64,000 nt of DNA from CAZKNJ01 sp964554185. Lineage in GTDB: Bacteria > 4484-113. The notes under the pieces were generated by a model. That model saw only the letters and a list, made by a program, of their open reading frames with translations. It was not told the DNA's origin and ran no database searches. Below are positions 8,738 through 17,180 of this stretch, piece by piece (position 1 is the first letter of the stretch; each line of letters opens with the position of its first letter). The stretch lies in contig CAZKNJ010000003.1 of NCBI GenBank assembly GCA_964554185.1, forward strand, positions 1 to 64,000, given 5' to 3'. The translations under genes were made by a program, and so were the position numbers.

Positions 8738-9784
8738 ATGGCTAAAGGAACGATGAGCGAAGGAGAGTTGCTGGGGCTGTTCCGGCGCGAGCTGGGGCTG
8801 GAGAAGCCTCACGCGCTGAATCTTGCGGGGAACACTGACGACGCGGCGCTGCTTCCCCTGGCGGCGGTGCGCAGCGGCAGCCGCTGGAGCACTGATGACT
8901 GCCTAGTGCTCACCCAGGACGGTATGGTGGAGGGCGTGCACTTCCGGCTGGACTATTTCTCTCCCGCGCAGGTGGCCTGGAAGTGCGCCGCGGTCAACCT
9001 CTCCGATATTGCCGCGATGGGGGGGGTGCCGCTGGGCGCACTGGTCTATCTCGGACTGCCGGCGAAGCATGCGGCCGAGGACTTCGCCCGCGGGTTGGCT
9101 CAAGGGCTGAAACGCTCCATGCGGCGCTTCAACTACACCATCTTCGGTGGCGATGTCACTGCTGCCCGCGACCTGACGCTCTCCATCGCGATGGCCGGGA
9201 AAGTGCGGCGCAGCCGTGCGCTCATGCGCAGCGGTGCGCAGCCTGGAGACAGTGTCCTTGTGTCGGGGCGGCTGGGGCTTGCATCGCTGGGGCTGAAGCT
9301 GTTGGAGCGCAAGCGTGAAGGTGGCAAGGGCGCGGCGGACGTCCTGATGGGCTTTCCCCAGGCGGTGAAGCGGCAGTTGGAGCCCATGCCCCGGCTCAAC
9401 CTGGTTGAACTCCTCTCAATGAAGGGCTTCGCGACCAGTTGCATTGACCTCTCCGACTCGCTCGCGAAGTCGTTGCGGCTGCTGGCGGAGGAATCCCGTG
9501 TCGGCATTGAAGTTGAACTCTCAGAGAGCGTGCTGCATCCGGAGGTGCGGCACTTCTACGGAGCCACAAGGCGTGCAGATGCCCCCCGGCTCGCGCTGGC
9601 GGCAGAAGAGGATTTTGAACTGCTGTTCACCGTTCCTTCGGAACACATCTCACGCTTCAGAAAGCTGATGCGGCGAGGCACTATCGAGCTGGGAAGGGTA
9701 GTGGAGCAGCCCGGCGTGTGGAGCCTCGACCGTGGTAAGCGGACACCGGTAGAAGAACTCGGCTTTGAGCACTTCGGGCGCTGA
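8738..9784 (+). CDS. thiL: Thiamine-monophosphate kinase
   Basis: 348 residues matching ThiL of the PurM-like kinase family. The N-terminal NTDDAALL and VEGVHFRLDYFSP carry the metal-binding aspartates and substrate-site residues. AVNLSDIAAMGGVPLGAL and TIFGGDV are the family's central blocks, and RSGAQPGDSVLVSG and CIDLSDSLAKSL follow in order. It phosphorylates thiamine monophosphate to the active diphosphate cofactor using ATP. It is the last gene of the operon, 14 bases after the cyclophilin stop. An in-frame ATG at 8753 is an alternative start. No other thiamine gene is in the window. Confidence 0.93.
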   Translation: MAKGTMSEGELLGLFRRELGLEKPHALNLAGNTDDAALLPLAAVRSGSRWSTDDCLVLTQDGMVEGVHFRLDYFSPAQVAWKCAAVNLSDIAAMGGVPLGALVYLGLPAKHAAEDFARGLAQGLKRSMRRFNYTIFGGDVTAARDLTLSIAMAGKVRRSRALMRSGAQPGDSVLVSGRLGLASLGLKLLERKREGGKGAADVLMGFPQAVKRQLEPMPRLNLVELLSMKGFATSCIDLSDSLAKSLRLLAEESRVGIEVELSESVLHPEVRHFYGATRRADAPRLALAAEEDFELLFTVPSEHISRFRKLMRRGTIELGRVVEQPGVWSLDRGKRTPVEELGFEHFGR

Positions 9785-9793
9785 GCGGAGTCA

Positions 9794-9824
9794 GCCGGCG
9801 GAGCGCACGAAACGCCCCGCCGGC
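9794..9824. terminator. Bidirectional hairpin between thiL and the dehydrogenase
   Basis: GCCGGCGG (9794-9801) pairs perfectly with CCGCCGGC (9817-9824), with a few more pairs inside. It lies between two convergent stop codons (9784 and 9847), as expected for a shared terminator, although a T run is absent. Confidence 0.5.
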
Positions 9825-9846
9825 GATGAGTATGCCTGCGTAGCTG

Positions 9847-10770
9847 CTACTTGATGCGGTAACGTGCGACCGCGGGATTCACGTAAGGATCTTTGTCCTT
9901 CTCGTAAATATAGAAGCCCTTGCCGCTCTTCATTCCCAGGTAGCCCGCCTCCACCAGCCGCTTGAGCAGCGCCGTCGCCTTGTACGGGCTGCCGAACTCG
10001 GCTTCCAGCACGTCGCAGACGGCAACGCATACATCCAGCCCCACGTAGTCCATCGTGGTGATGGGGCCCATGCGGTGGCCCAGGCAGAGCGTGGTCTTGT
10101 CCGCGTCCTCCACGCTCATAATGCCCTCTTCCACCACGCGCGCCGCCTCGTTCACGAACGGGATGAACATGCGGTTGATGCCGAAGCCGGCCTTGTCTTC
10201 AGCGGGAATCGGCGTCTTGCCCATGTCTCCGCACAACGCGACGATGGTGTTGTACATCTCGTCGCCGGTGAGCAGGCCGCGGATAATTTCCACTCCCACC
10301 TGGATGGGCACGGGATTCATGAAGTGCATACCCATAAAGCGCGTGGGGTCATGGTAGTTGCTGGCCAGGCGCGTGATGGAGATGGAGCTTGTATTGGTGG
10401 CAATCTTGCCGTCGAAGCCCTTCTTCTCCAACTCCTGCAGTATCTTGGCCTTAACGTCGTAGTCCTCGAATACTGCTTCAATGATGATGTCGCGGTCGAG
10501 CAGCTCGTCCACCTTGGAGCTGCCCTTCAAGCGCGCGGCGGACTCGTCGCGGTGCTCCTGGGTGATGCCGCGTTTGCCCTCGGACTTCTCGTAGGAAGCG
10601 ACCAGCTTGTCCAGGCTTTTGTGAATGCGGGCCAGCCCCTTGTTGACGACCTCCTCGTTTACATCAACCACAATCGTGTCAAAGCCAGATGTGGCGGAGA
10701 CCTGCGCGATGCCCGACCCCATGGTGCCGATGCCGAGTACGCCGATCTTCTCAATACCGGATGACGACAT
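9847..10770 (-). CDS. 3-hydroxyacyl-CoA (3-hydroxybutyryl-CoA) dehydrogenase
   Basis: 307 residues. The Rossmann NAD site IGVLGIGTMGSGIAQ is at the N-terminus, with Asp in VVDVNEE selecting NAD. The catalytic GMHFMNPVP segment is intact, and the C-terminal dimerisation domain ends in the usual GKGFYIYE. It oxidises 3-hydroxyacyl-CoA to 3-oxoacyl-CoA, or the reverse, next to the enoyl-CoA hydratase step encoded at 6010. The chosen ATG at 10770 follows AAGGAGGGG; the frame is open 27 codons further upstream but crosses the TATAAT promoter box, so that part is not coding. It is transcribed alone, away from the repeat lipoprotein gene. Confidence 0.95.
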   Translation of the reverse strand: MSSSGIEKIGVLGIGTMGSGIAQVSATSGFDTIVVDVNEEVVNKGLARIHKSLDKLVASYEKSEGKRGITQEHRDESAARLKGSSKVDELLDRDIIIEAVFEDYDVKAKILQELEKKGFDGKIATNTSSISITRLASNYHDPTRFMGMHFMNPVPIQVGVEIIRGLLTGDEMYNTIVALCGDMGKTPIPAEDKAGFGINRMFIPFVNEAARVVEEGIMSVEDADKTTLCLGHRMGPITTMDYVGLDVCVAVCDVLEAEFGSPYKATALLKRLVEAGYLGMKSGKGFYIYEKDKDPYVNPAVARYRIK

Positions 10771-10804
10771 AGTACCCCTCCTTACCGGTTTGGGTTTTAA
10801 GGCG

Positions 10805-10813
10805 ATTATAGCA
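10805..10813 (-). promoter_or_regulatory. Extended -10 promoter of the dehydrogenase gene
   Basis: TGCTATAAT on the minus strand, about 34 nt before the ATG at 10770. A strong AAGGAGGGG ribosome-binding site lies between. Confidence 0.6.
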
Positions 10814-10912
10814 TGTGAAAACAATCGCAAGTAGCAAGCACACAAACGCAAATGACCTTTTCCAAGCGGGTATCACATATTCGTCACGCCGCATACCAAG
10901 AATCTAAATCGG

Positions 10913-10921
10913 TGGTAAAAT
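10913..10921 (+). promoter_or_regulatory. Extended -10 promoter of the repeat lipoprotein gene
   Basis: TGGTAAAAT, about 50 nt before the ATG at 10971, which is preceded by CAGGAGGT. It is divergent to the dehydrogenase promoter. Confidence 0.5.
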
Positions 10922-10970
10922 ACAACATCGCAGCGGCCTCCAGGGAGAGGCCATACAGGAGGTAGATCAC

Positions 10971-13745
10971 ATGAGATTCTGGGCGACGCTATTTGGGCTT
11001 ATAGCCCTGTTCGTCGTTCTATCAGCCTGCGGTGGAGGTGGGGGCGGCTCCAAGGCCCTGATCACTCCGCCGGTAGGGACAGACCAGAACAGCGGCAACA
11101 ACCCGTTGCCGCCTGCTTTCGAGTCTGTCGACGTTGAGGTTCCGCTTGAAGCTGAGGAGGCGGGTGAGATCGGGGGCGTCGTGGCCGATTACCTAGGCAA
11201 CACCGTTCCCGACCTGGAGGTATACCTCAACAGCCCAGACAACCTTGTCTCCAGCACGGATGAAGACGGCAAGTTCGTGGTAGCCGGGGTTGTTGCGGGC
11301 GAACACGAGCTGATGATCGGGATTGAGGGCACGGTCGTCGCGTCCTATACGCTCAACTACGACGACACTACCCCGATGAACCTTGCGCTCTCGCCATCAG
11401 GCTTGCGCACGGTTTCCGAGTTTGAACGCTTTGGCGCATTGGCAGGAAGGGTGACCAATGAGCAGGAGAATCCCGTTCCAGGCGTACGTGTGCTTATCTT
11501 CAACGGCCAGGGCTTCTTCCTGGTCAAGCGCACGAATGAGAACGGCGTGTACGAGTTCCCCCGCGTGCCGGTGGGCGAATACCACCTGCTGGGCTATAAG
11601 CGCGGCTACCGCACGCACGTTGGACAAGTGGCGATAAACGCCGATGAGCTAACCCACTATGACTTCGTTATGCGCGGCTTCCCGGTCGGCCGGGTGGTCG
11701 GCACTGTTGGCGACGAGGAGGGGCGCGCGCTGCCGCGTGTTCATGTGTTCCTGCTCTATCGTGAGGGGGACGGCGACCGTCCGCCTCTTTCTTTTCACGC
11801 GATGACGAATGAGCATGGCGAGTACGCGTTTTACGAGGTGCCTGCGGGTCTGGCCGATATGCTTGCCTTCAAGCCTGGGTACGAGCCGGAAGATGCAGTG
11901 GTGACGGTCCCGCCGCAGGGGCAGGTCGTACAGAACTTCGTTCTGCACCAGACCGGGCCGCCGCCTCCGCCCCCGCCGCCGGATGTTGCTTCCCTCTCCG
12001 GGCACGTGTTCGGCGGGGAGGACCATCCACTCGGAGGCGCGCTGGTTGAGCTGTTCCGCGGCGATGATCTGTACTTCTCGGCCACCACCGGCGATGAAGG
12101 CGTATACCACTTCGAGGAGATTCCGGTGGGGCATTACGTCTTCGAGGTCTCGGCCGAAGGATACGGGGCCATTCGCGGCGAGCTCGTGCTCCAGCCGGGG
12201 CAGAACCACCGCGACTTCTACCTGCCGCCCAATCCGCCTCCATTCGGCTCGATTGAAGGCACCGTCTTCTGGGGCGAGTCCGAGGAGCGCGTGGTCGGCG
12301 CGCGGGTGGAGCTGTGGGTGCCCGGTGAGGGCGGCGAGCTGCACAAGATCCGCGAAACGCAGACCAATGAGAATGGCCGCTTCTGCTTCGGAGAAGTTCC
12401 GCCTGGCCCCGGCCTGGTTAAAGCCTTCAAAGAAGACCATGCGGGCGCAGCGGAGTACTTCCTGGAGCCCGGCCAGAACATTGAAGTGACCTTGGGCATC
12501 TTCCCCTCGCAAGAGTGGAGCGGGAAGATAATCGGTCGTACCCGCATCGTCGATCCCGAGCACCCCGACCAGTTCATCAATATCCCCGGCGTGGAAGTGA
12601 AGCTATTCTACGGCCCGCCGGGTGAAGACAATCCGCCGCTGGCCGTTACTTACAGCGGAGATGGCGGCTTGTACCAGTTCCTGAACCTACCGCCCACCGA
12701 GCCTGACAGGCAGTACGTCCTGGTGGCGCACAAGCAGATGGAAGGCCAGATGTGGGTCGGCATGGAAGACACACCTCTGGGCGAAAACCAGGTGGTGGAG
12801 CTTCATATCACGCTCCATCCCGAAGGGCCGCCGCCTGGAGCCATTTTCGGATTCGTCTTTAAGGGCGAGACTGATGCAAAGGTGCCCGGCGCGCACGCAC
12901 TGCTCTTCCACGGTGAGCCCGGCGAAGAGAATCCACCGATAAGAGACACATGGAGCACGGATGGCGGAGCTTACCACTTCGGTGAGCTTCCTCCCAGCGG
13001 TGATCTGCCTTACGTAATTGTGGCTGAAAAGGAGATTGAAGGGCAGCTCTGGCGCGGCGCTGCAGACACGCATCTGGAACAAGGGCAGGAGAAGCGCGTA
13101 GACGTTCACATCTTCCCCGCCCCGCCGCCCAACAGCGTGCTGTTCGGCAAGGTGTTGCGTCCCGACCCGGAGAATCCCGATCACCTGATCCCGGTCCCCG
13201 GCGCGGTCGTGAAGCTCTGGCACGGTGCACCTGGTGGTCCGCCGCTGCGCACGGCAGAGACCGGCCCTGAGGGCTGGTTTGAGTTTGGTGAGCTTCTGCC
13301 CAGCGGCGAAGTGCCCTACACGCTCTTTGCCGAAAGGTGGATTGAGGAAGTTCACTTCGCTGGTTGGGCTGACGGCATCTGGCTACCGCCGGGCCAGGAG
13401 GTCCGGGTGGACGTCGTTGTCCACGCAGAGGGGCCACCTCCGCTGGCCGACATCCGTGGCTTCATCTTCCGCGAGGACCCGGAGAATCCCGATGGCCACA
13501 TCCCGGTTCCCGGTGCAGTGGTGAAGCTGTATCACGGCGACCCGGAAGGCCAGGAACCTCTGCGCACGATAGAGAGCAATGGTGAAGGCCATTACGCCTT
13601 TGAGGAGCTGGAACCCAGTGGAGACGTTCCGTATTTCGTGGTCGCCAGCAAGTGGATAGAAGAGGTGTTCTTCACTGGTTTGGAGGACACCCACCTGGGA
13701 CAGGACGACGTGGAGCTAAACGTCTGGATCTGGCCGGAGGACTAG
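10971..13745 (+). CDS. Lipoprotein with nine carboxypeptidase-regulatory-like repeats
   Basis: 924 residues. The signal peptide ends in a lipobox (VVLSACGGG), followed by a glycine-rich spacer and then nine beta-sandwich repeats of roughly 85-110 residues, which fill the rest. Each begins G-x-V/I-x-G with a VPGAxVxL strand, then NENGxYxF or a relative, then VPxGxY, matching the carboxypeptidase-D regulatory-like fold. Repeats 6-9 share longer insertions (PENPDxxIPVPGAVVKL, LPSGxVPY, WIEEV) and look recently duplicated. A proline run separates repeats 3 and 4. No enzyme domain is present, so it is probably a surface stalk or adhesive and structural protein. It is monocistronic with its own promoter and a strong terminator. 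Confidence 0.85.
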   Translation: MRFWATLFGLIALFVVLSACGGGGGGSKALITPPVGTDQNSGNNPLPPAFESVDVEVPLEAEEAGEIGGVVADYLGNTVPDLEVYLNSPDNLVSSTDEDGKFVVAGVVAGEHELMIGIEGTVVASYTLNYDDTTPMNLALSPSGLRTVSEFERFGALAGRVTNEQENPVPGVRVLIFNGQGFFLVKRTNENGVYEFPRVPVGEYHLLGYKRGYRTHVGQVAINADELTHYDFVMRGFPVGRVVGTVGDEEGRALPRVHVFLLYREGDGDRPPLSFHAMTNEHGEYAFYEVPAGLADMLAFKPGYEPEDAVVTVPPQGQVVQNFVLHQTGPPPPPPPPDVASLSGHVFGGEDHPLGGALVELFRGDDLYFSATTGDEGVYHFEEIPVGHYVFEVSAEGYGAIRGELVLQPGQNHRDFYLPPNPPPFGSIEGTVFWGESEERVVGARVELWVPGEGGELHKIRETQTNENGRFCFGEVPPGPGLVKAFKEDHAGAAEYFLEPGQNIEVTLGIFPSQEWSGKIIGRTRIVDPEHPDQFINIPGVEVKLFYGPPGEDNPPLAVTYSGDGGLYQFLNLPPTEPDRQYVLVAHKQMEGQMWVGMEDTPLGENQVVELHITLHPEGPPPGAIFGFVFKGETDAKVPGAHALLFHGEPGEENPPIRDTWSTDGGAYHFGELPPSGDLPYVIVAEKEIEGQLWRGAADTHLEQGQEKRVDVHIFPAPPPNSVLFGKVLRPDPENPDHLIPVPGAVVKLWHGAPGGPPLRTAETGPEGWFEFGELLPSGEVPYTLFAERWIEEVHFAGWADGIWLPPGQEVRVDVVVHAEGPPPLADIRGFIFREDPENPDGHIPVPGAVVKLYHGDPEGQEPLRTIESNGEGHYAFEELEPSGDVPYFVVASKWIEEVFFTGLEDTHLGQDDVELNVWIWPED
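11150..13742 (+). repeat. Nine tandem beta-sandwich repeat units inside one gene
   Basis: Translated units begin near GEIGGVVADY, GALAGRVTNE, GRVVGTVGDE, ASLSGHVFGG, GSIEGTVFWG, GKIIGRTRIV, AIFGFVFKGE, SVLFGKVLRP and ADIRGFIFRE. The last four are the most alike at protein level, and the final two also at DNA level. Confidence 0.75.
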
Positions 13746-13771
13746 ACACCGAATACGCTCGCTGACTGACG

Positions 13772-13801
13772 CAGAAGGGCCCGCCCCGGCGGGCCCTTCT
13801 G
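13772..13801 (+). terminator. Strong GC hairpin terminator after the repeat lipoprotein
   Basis: A perfect 14-bp stem, CAGAAGGGCCCGCC at 13772-13785 with its complement at 13788-13801, in practice closing on a CCGG loop. It is 27 nt after the stop codon and is followed by a short T-containing stretch. Confidence 0.85.
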
Positions 13802-13843
13802 ATTCTCGGTTGGAGGCAGCGTAGGCGAACTGCAATAAACGTG

Positions 13844-13852
13844 TGCTAAAAT
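13844..13852 (+). promoter_or_regulatory. Extended -10 promoter of the DoxX gene
   Basis: TGCTAAAAT, 35 nt before the ATG at 13888, with TAGGAGGGG as ribosome-binding site in between. Confidence 0.5.
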
Positions 13853-13887
13853 ACCTCAACTCTGGGACTTCGCTAGGAGGGGTACTT

Positions 13888-14418
13888 ATGAAAGAGGATG
13901 GGCGTATCATCGCCTTCAGTTCGGGCGTGTTCATTATGCGCCTGGTTATCGGGCTTGCTCTTGTCCTGCACGGCGGCCAGATTATGTTCCAGTGGTGGAG
14001 CGGCCTGGGAATGCAGGACTACGCCAACTACCTGGAACTTCAGGGCCTGGACTTCTTCATCGGCCCCCTTGGTTGGGCCTGGGTGATTGCGCTGGCGCAG
14101 TTCGTTGGCGGCATTCTCCTGGTCTTCGGCCTGCTCACGCGCCTAACCGCCTTCGTGAACGCCGTAGTTCTCGTTCTCATCTTCAGCATTATTGAGATGG
14201 AGGCGGGTTTCTTCATCAGCATGCCGGGCCTGAGCGATACCGGCGACGTGGTGATGAACTATCTGGGCGGCGGAGAGTATTCGCTAGTACTAGCGGGAGT
14301 GCTGGCTGGCTTGTTCCTTACCGGCGCCGGAAAGTACTCGCTGGATTCCGGCTTTGCGGTCAAGCCCCGCAAGCCCAAGGCCGAGGCCAAACCAGCCGAA
14401 CCACCTAAGACGGAGTAG
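13888..14418 (+). CDS. DoxX family membrane protein
   Basis: 176 residues. Four hydrophobic segments match DoxX/DoxD-like proteins: an N-terminal segment RLVIGLALVLHGGQIMFQW with the family's LHG, then GPLGWAWVIALAQFVGGILLVFG, a third around AFVNAVVLVLIFSII, and a last LVLAGVLAGLFLTGAGKYSLD with the conserved G-x-G-x-x-S-L-D ending. The cytoplasmic tail is rich in Lys, Ala, Pro and Glu. Family members are membrane subunits linked to thiosulfate:quinone oxidoreductase or to redox stress; the role here is unknown. ATG at 13888 follows TAGGAGGGG; an upstream in-frame start would overlap the -10 box. Confidence 0.85.
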   Translation: MKEDGRIIAFSSGVFIMRLVIGLALVLHGGQIMFQWWSGLGMQDYANYLELQGLDFFIGPLGWAWVIALAQFVGGILLVFGLLTRLTAFVNAVVLVLIFSIIEMEAGFFISMPGLSDTGDVVMNYLGGGEYSLVLAGVLAGLFLTGAGKYSLDSGFAVKPRKPKAEAKPAEPPKTE

Positions 14419-14424
14419 CGCGGG

Positions 14425-15252
14425 TTAGGGATACCGCGCCGCAATTGCCTGCACGAGCTTGGCGTTGAGCTTGTGGCCGCTCTTGACGCCGAGGATGTGG
14501 GCGTTCAGCCTGCGTCCGAGAACGTGCATATCACCCATCATATCCAGTATCTTGTGCCGGGCGAACTCGCCGGGCATTCGCAGCTCCGGTTTCGTGCCCG
14601 CCCGTACGACGAGCCCCATGCTCTCGTCAGTTGCCCCGATCAGGCCCTTCTCCTGGGCAATTCGGGCTTCCTCCTCCATAATGAATGACCTTGCCGGCAG
14701 CACGGTATCGGCCAGATTCTCCGCGTCCAGATCAACGCTTACGTACTCCACGCCGATTTCCTGATACTGGCTGTAGTCCAACACGAATGAGAACCGCCGC
14801 TGCTCGTCCGGCAACACCACCACCACTGCGCCGTTGTCACCGTGCACTGCGAGAGGCCGGTGGAAGCGGATTTCTCTCAGGGGCGCATCCTGTTCCACCA
14901 CGCCCACTGAACTCAGTTGCTCCGAGTAGACCTTTGCGCTGCCGTCAAACGCCGGAAGCTCCGGCCCGTCAAGCTCCACTTCCAGGTTCGCAATCCCGAA
15001 AGCGGAGCAGGCGGCCAGCAAGTGCTCCACCACCTCAACCGAGATATTACCTGACGTGATGCTGGAGCAGTTAGGGCGTGGTTGCTGTGTCTTGGGAGAT
15101 ACGGCAAGCCTTGCTCCAGACAAGTCGGTGCGGACGAGTACAATGCCCGAATCGGGCTCCGCGGGAAGCAGCCGCACGGTTGTCTGCCGGTTGTGGATGA
15201 AGCCCTTCCCCTGCAGCTCAACGGGCTTCTTGATTGTTTTCTGAAGGGCCAT
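14425..15252 (-). CDS. lpxC: UDP-3-O-acyl-N-acetylglucosamine deacetylase
   Basis: 275 residues, the committed zinc-dependent step of lipid A synthesis. It carries VEHLLAACSAFGIANLEVEL with the first zinc histidine, the domain II RSFIMEEEARIAQEKGLIGA, the HKILDMMGD block with the second His and the Asp, and KSGHKLNAKL with the general-acid His. All catalytic residues known from E. coli LpxC are present. It is slightly shorter than the proteobacterial enzyme (about 305). With LptD in the same window it shows an LPS-type outer membrane. It is divergent from hpf. A TGCTAAAGT box 12 nt before the ATG and no ribosome-binding site suggest a nearly leaderless mRNA. Confidence 0.94.
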   Translation of the reverse strand: MALQKTIKKPVELQGKGFIHNRQTTVRLLPAEPDSGIVLVRTDLSGARLAVSPKTQQPRPNCSSITSGNISVEVVEHLLAACSAFGIANLEVELDGPELPAFDGSAKVYSEQLSSVGVVEQDAPLREIRFHRPLAVHGDNGAVVVVLPDEQRRFSFVLDYSQYQEIGVEYVSVDLDAENLADTVLPARSFIMEEEARIAQEKGLIGATDESMGLVVRAGTKPELRMPGEFARHKILDMMGDMHVLGRRLNAHILGVKSGHKLNAKLVQAIAARYP

Positions 15253-15264
15253 CGGCCAGCGGTA

Positions 15265-15273
15265 ACTTTAGCA
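15265..15273 (-). promoter_or_regulatory. Extended -10 box of lpxC
   Basis: TGCTAAAGT on the minus strand ends 12 nt before the lpxC ATG, leaving a predicted leader of about five bases. Confidence 0.4.
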
Positions 15274-15344
15274 CATCGCCGTCGCTGGCGGCCGCCTCAA
15301 TGTGGGCGCAGGTCGCGAACATCATTGCCGCGCGCCCGTCTGTA

Positions 15345-15353
15345 TAGTATAAT
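15345..15353 (+). promoter_or_regulatory. -10 promoter element of hpf
   Basis: TAGTATAAT, 42 nt before the ATG at 15396. AAAGGAGG lies at an unusually long spacing (about 12 nt) from that ATG. Confidence 0.5.
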
Positions 15354-15395
15354 ATCCCTGAAGGCAAGTTCCTTGAAAGGAGGCACCCCATACCG

Positions 15396-15941
15396 ATGCA
15401 AGTGACGATAAAGGGGAAGAACTTTGACGTATCCGACCGCCTCAAGGAGTACGCTGACCGCAAGGTGGGCAAGCTGAGCAAGTACTTCAACCACATCCTC
15501 TCAGCCACCATCGAGTTCGCCGACGAAGCCGGCGGCAAGAAGCAGAACGCCCGTAAGGCCGAGATAACGCTCAATGCGGCCGGGCAAATTCTGCGGGCTG
15601 AGGTGGTTGGAAGCTCGTTTTACACGAGCCTTGACTCAGCTGCCGACAAGCTCGAGCGGCAACTGCGCAAGTTCAAGACCCGCCTGATTGACAGCCGCCG
15701 GGGCAACGGCGAGGATGAGCTTGAAGCTGCCGCTGCGGCGGCCGGTCGACCGGATCCGGAGGATGAGCTGGTGCGAATCAAGCGGTTCAGCCTGAAACCG
15801 ATGACGCCGGAAGAGGCGGTGCTCCAGATGGAACTCTCAAACCACGACTTCTACCTGTTCCGCGTGCCGGATTCCAATCAAGTAGCGGCCGTGTACCGCC
15901 GCAAGTCCGGCGGTTTCGGCATGCTGGTTCCTGACGAGTAA
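15396..15941 (+). CDS. hpf: Ribosome hibernation-promoting factor, long form
   Basis: 181 residues. The N-terminal 95 residues are the RaiA/HPF beta-alpha-beta-beta-beta-alpha domain (opening MQVTIKGKNFDVSDRLKEYADRK in pattern, with LSKYF and the positively charged DKLERQLRKFKTRL helix) that binds the decoding centre. A linker with an alanine run leads to a C-terminal HPF domain (about 125-178: VRIKRFSLKPMTPEEAVLQM, FYLFR, VVYRRK-like) that makes the long form dimerise ribosomes into 100S particles. The long form is typical of Gram-positive bacteria, cyanobacteria and relatives. Expression in stationary phase is expected from the family. Confidence 0.94.
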   Translation: MQVTIKGKNFDVSDRLKEYADRKVGKLSKYFNHILSATIEFADEAGGKKQNARKAEITLNAAGQILRAEVVGSSFYTSLDSAADKLERQLRKFKTRLIDSRRGNGEDELEAAAAAAGRPDPEDELVRIKRFSLKPMTPEEAVLQMELSNHDFYLFRVPDSNQVAAVYRRKSGGFGMLVPDE

Positions 15942-15945
15942 CCCG

Positions 15946-17076
15946 TCACGGGCAACTGGTGAAGGTGAAAGCGAAGCCCTCCAGCCCGGGGGTGAGCCAT
16001 ACCAGCTCAAGCTGGTGGCGCCCAACGCCCTGATTGCGCGCCAGGTTGTACATTCTGGGCGTGTCCACTATCACGATGCTGCGCCCGTCCTTATAACTCA
16101 CTTGCTCGCCCGCCACGGCCTTATCCAGCGATGCACCGTCCTGCGCGATGATGAGTTTGCCGGGACCGTCCGCTGGCGGATGCAGCACCAGGTTCAGCTC
16201 CATCCCCTCGTAGTCCAGCAGCAGCCGCCCGGGTTTGGCCTCGTCACCCGTGAACTTGACGCTCCAGGAGGTGGCTTCAAACGGGCCCTCCAAATAGACT
16301 GTGTGGGGTTCTAACTTCTCTGGCAAAACGTAATCGGCGCTCGCGTTATGGATATGCCCGCCACGGTTGCCCAGGCGCCCCCGGGCGTACCCGAGATACA
16401 GCTCCGGGGTCACGGGCAGCGCGCAGAACTCTCCCTCGCTTCCGGTTGGCGTGCGCGGCACCTCCGGCAGCTGCACGTCCGGGTCAATCTCTCGCAGCAG
16501 CGCCTGAATGCCGCGCTCGCTTTCCTCATATCCGCCCTCGCCGAAGTGCCAGCTTCGCAGCCGCAGGTTGCGGTCAAAGAAGTACTTGGCCGGCCAGTAG
16601 CTGTTGCCCAGGCTCTGCCAGATGGCGAAGTCGTTATCCAGCACTATCGGGTATTCCAGCCCGAATGCTTCCACTGCCCGCCGCACGTTCGCCACCTCGG
16701 TGGCAAAGGGAAACTCCGGCGCGTGCACGCCGATGATTACCAGCCCCTTGTCCTTGTAGCGTTCGTGCCACTGCTTGATGTAGGGTAGGGTGCGGATGCA
16801 ATTCACGCATGTGTAGTCCCAGATGTCCAGCAGCACTGCCTTTCCCTCAAGATCCTCCGCTTTCAGAGGCTTGGAGTTCAGCCAGGCCGCGCCCTTCAGT
16901 TCGGGTAACCGCATTCCGATTCTCCTGTCAGTTTCGCTTGAGGCCGCTCGCTTTTGGAAAGCCGCCAACTCGCTCCCGCCGACTGCGGTGCTCTCCTGAG
17001 CTGATTCTGGTTTCACGCAGGCGGTGCCGGCGGCCAGCAGCAGCAGCGCAATCACAAGTGTAAGTTGTCTTACCAT
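15946..17076 (-). CDS. DipZ-like thioredoxin-fold lipoprotein
   Basis: 376 residues. The lipobox LAAGTAC puts the lipidated cysteine at 20. A thioredoxin/redoxin domain follows with LLDIWDYTCVNCIRTLPYI, active-site CVNC at 90-93, and then GVHAPEFPFATEVANVRRAV and NSYWPAKYFFD, the pattern of the DipZ C-terminal redoxin. The last 170 residues, from TPELYLGYARGR, match the carbohydrate-binding-like beta-sandwich that follows it in DipZ. The N-terminal CcdA-like membrane part of DipZ is absent. It probably reduces disulfides in the periplasm, fed by a separate membrane reductase. The -10 TAGACT ends only five bases before the ATG. Confidence 0.87.
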   Translation of the reverse strand: MVRQLTLVIALLLLAAGTACVKPESAQESTAVGGSELAAFQKRAASSETDRRIGMRLPELKGAAWLNSKPLKAEDLEGKAVLLDIWDYTCVNCIRTLPYIKQWHERYKDKGLVIIGVHAPEFPFATEVANVRRAVEAFGLEYPIVLDNDFAIWQSLGNSYWPAKYFFDRNLRLRSWHFGEGGYEESERGIQALLREIDPDVQLPEVPRTPTGSEGEFCALPVTPELYLGYARGRLGNRGGHIHNASADYVLPEKLEPHTVYLEGPFEATSWSVKFTGDEAKPGRLLLDYEGMELNLVLHPPADGPGKLIIAQDGASLDKAVAGEQVSYKDGRSIVIVDTPRMYNLARNQGVGRHQLELVWLTPGLEGFAFTFTSCP

Positions 17077-17081
17077 TGGCT

Positions 17082-17087
17082 AGTCTA
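17082..17087 (-). promoter_or_regulatory. -10 box overlapping the start of the redoxin lipoprotein gene
   Basis: TAGACT on the minus strand, five bases before the ATG at 17076, so transcription should begin at or next to the start codon. Confidence 0.35.
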
Positions 17088-17162
17088 GTACCTGATTAAC
17101 CGCGTATGTATTGTGCTCCAGTGCATCCCGGCTGGGGTGCGGCATCGGTAATCGCCCCTTGG

Positions 17163-17171
17163 TGGTATAAT
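17163..17171 (+). promoter_or_regulatory. Extended -10 promoter of clpX
   Basis: TGGTATAAT, a perfect extended -10, ends nine bases before the clpX ATG. The predicted transcript has a leader of about 0-4 bases and there is no ribosome-binding site. Confidence 0.6.
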
Positions 17172-17180
17172 TGTCTATCT

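Noticed and set aside
11649..12563. Minus-strand frame of 304 codons opposite the repeat lipoprotein
   Set aside because: Mirror of the repetitive coding strand, without a start signal or a domain.
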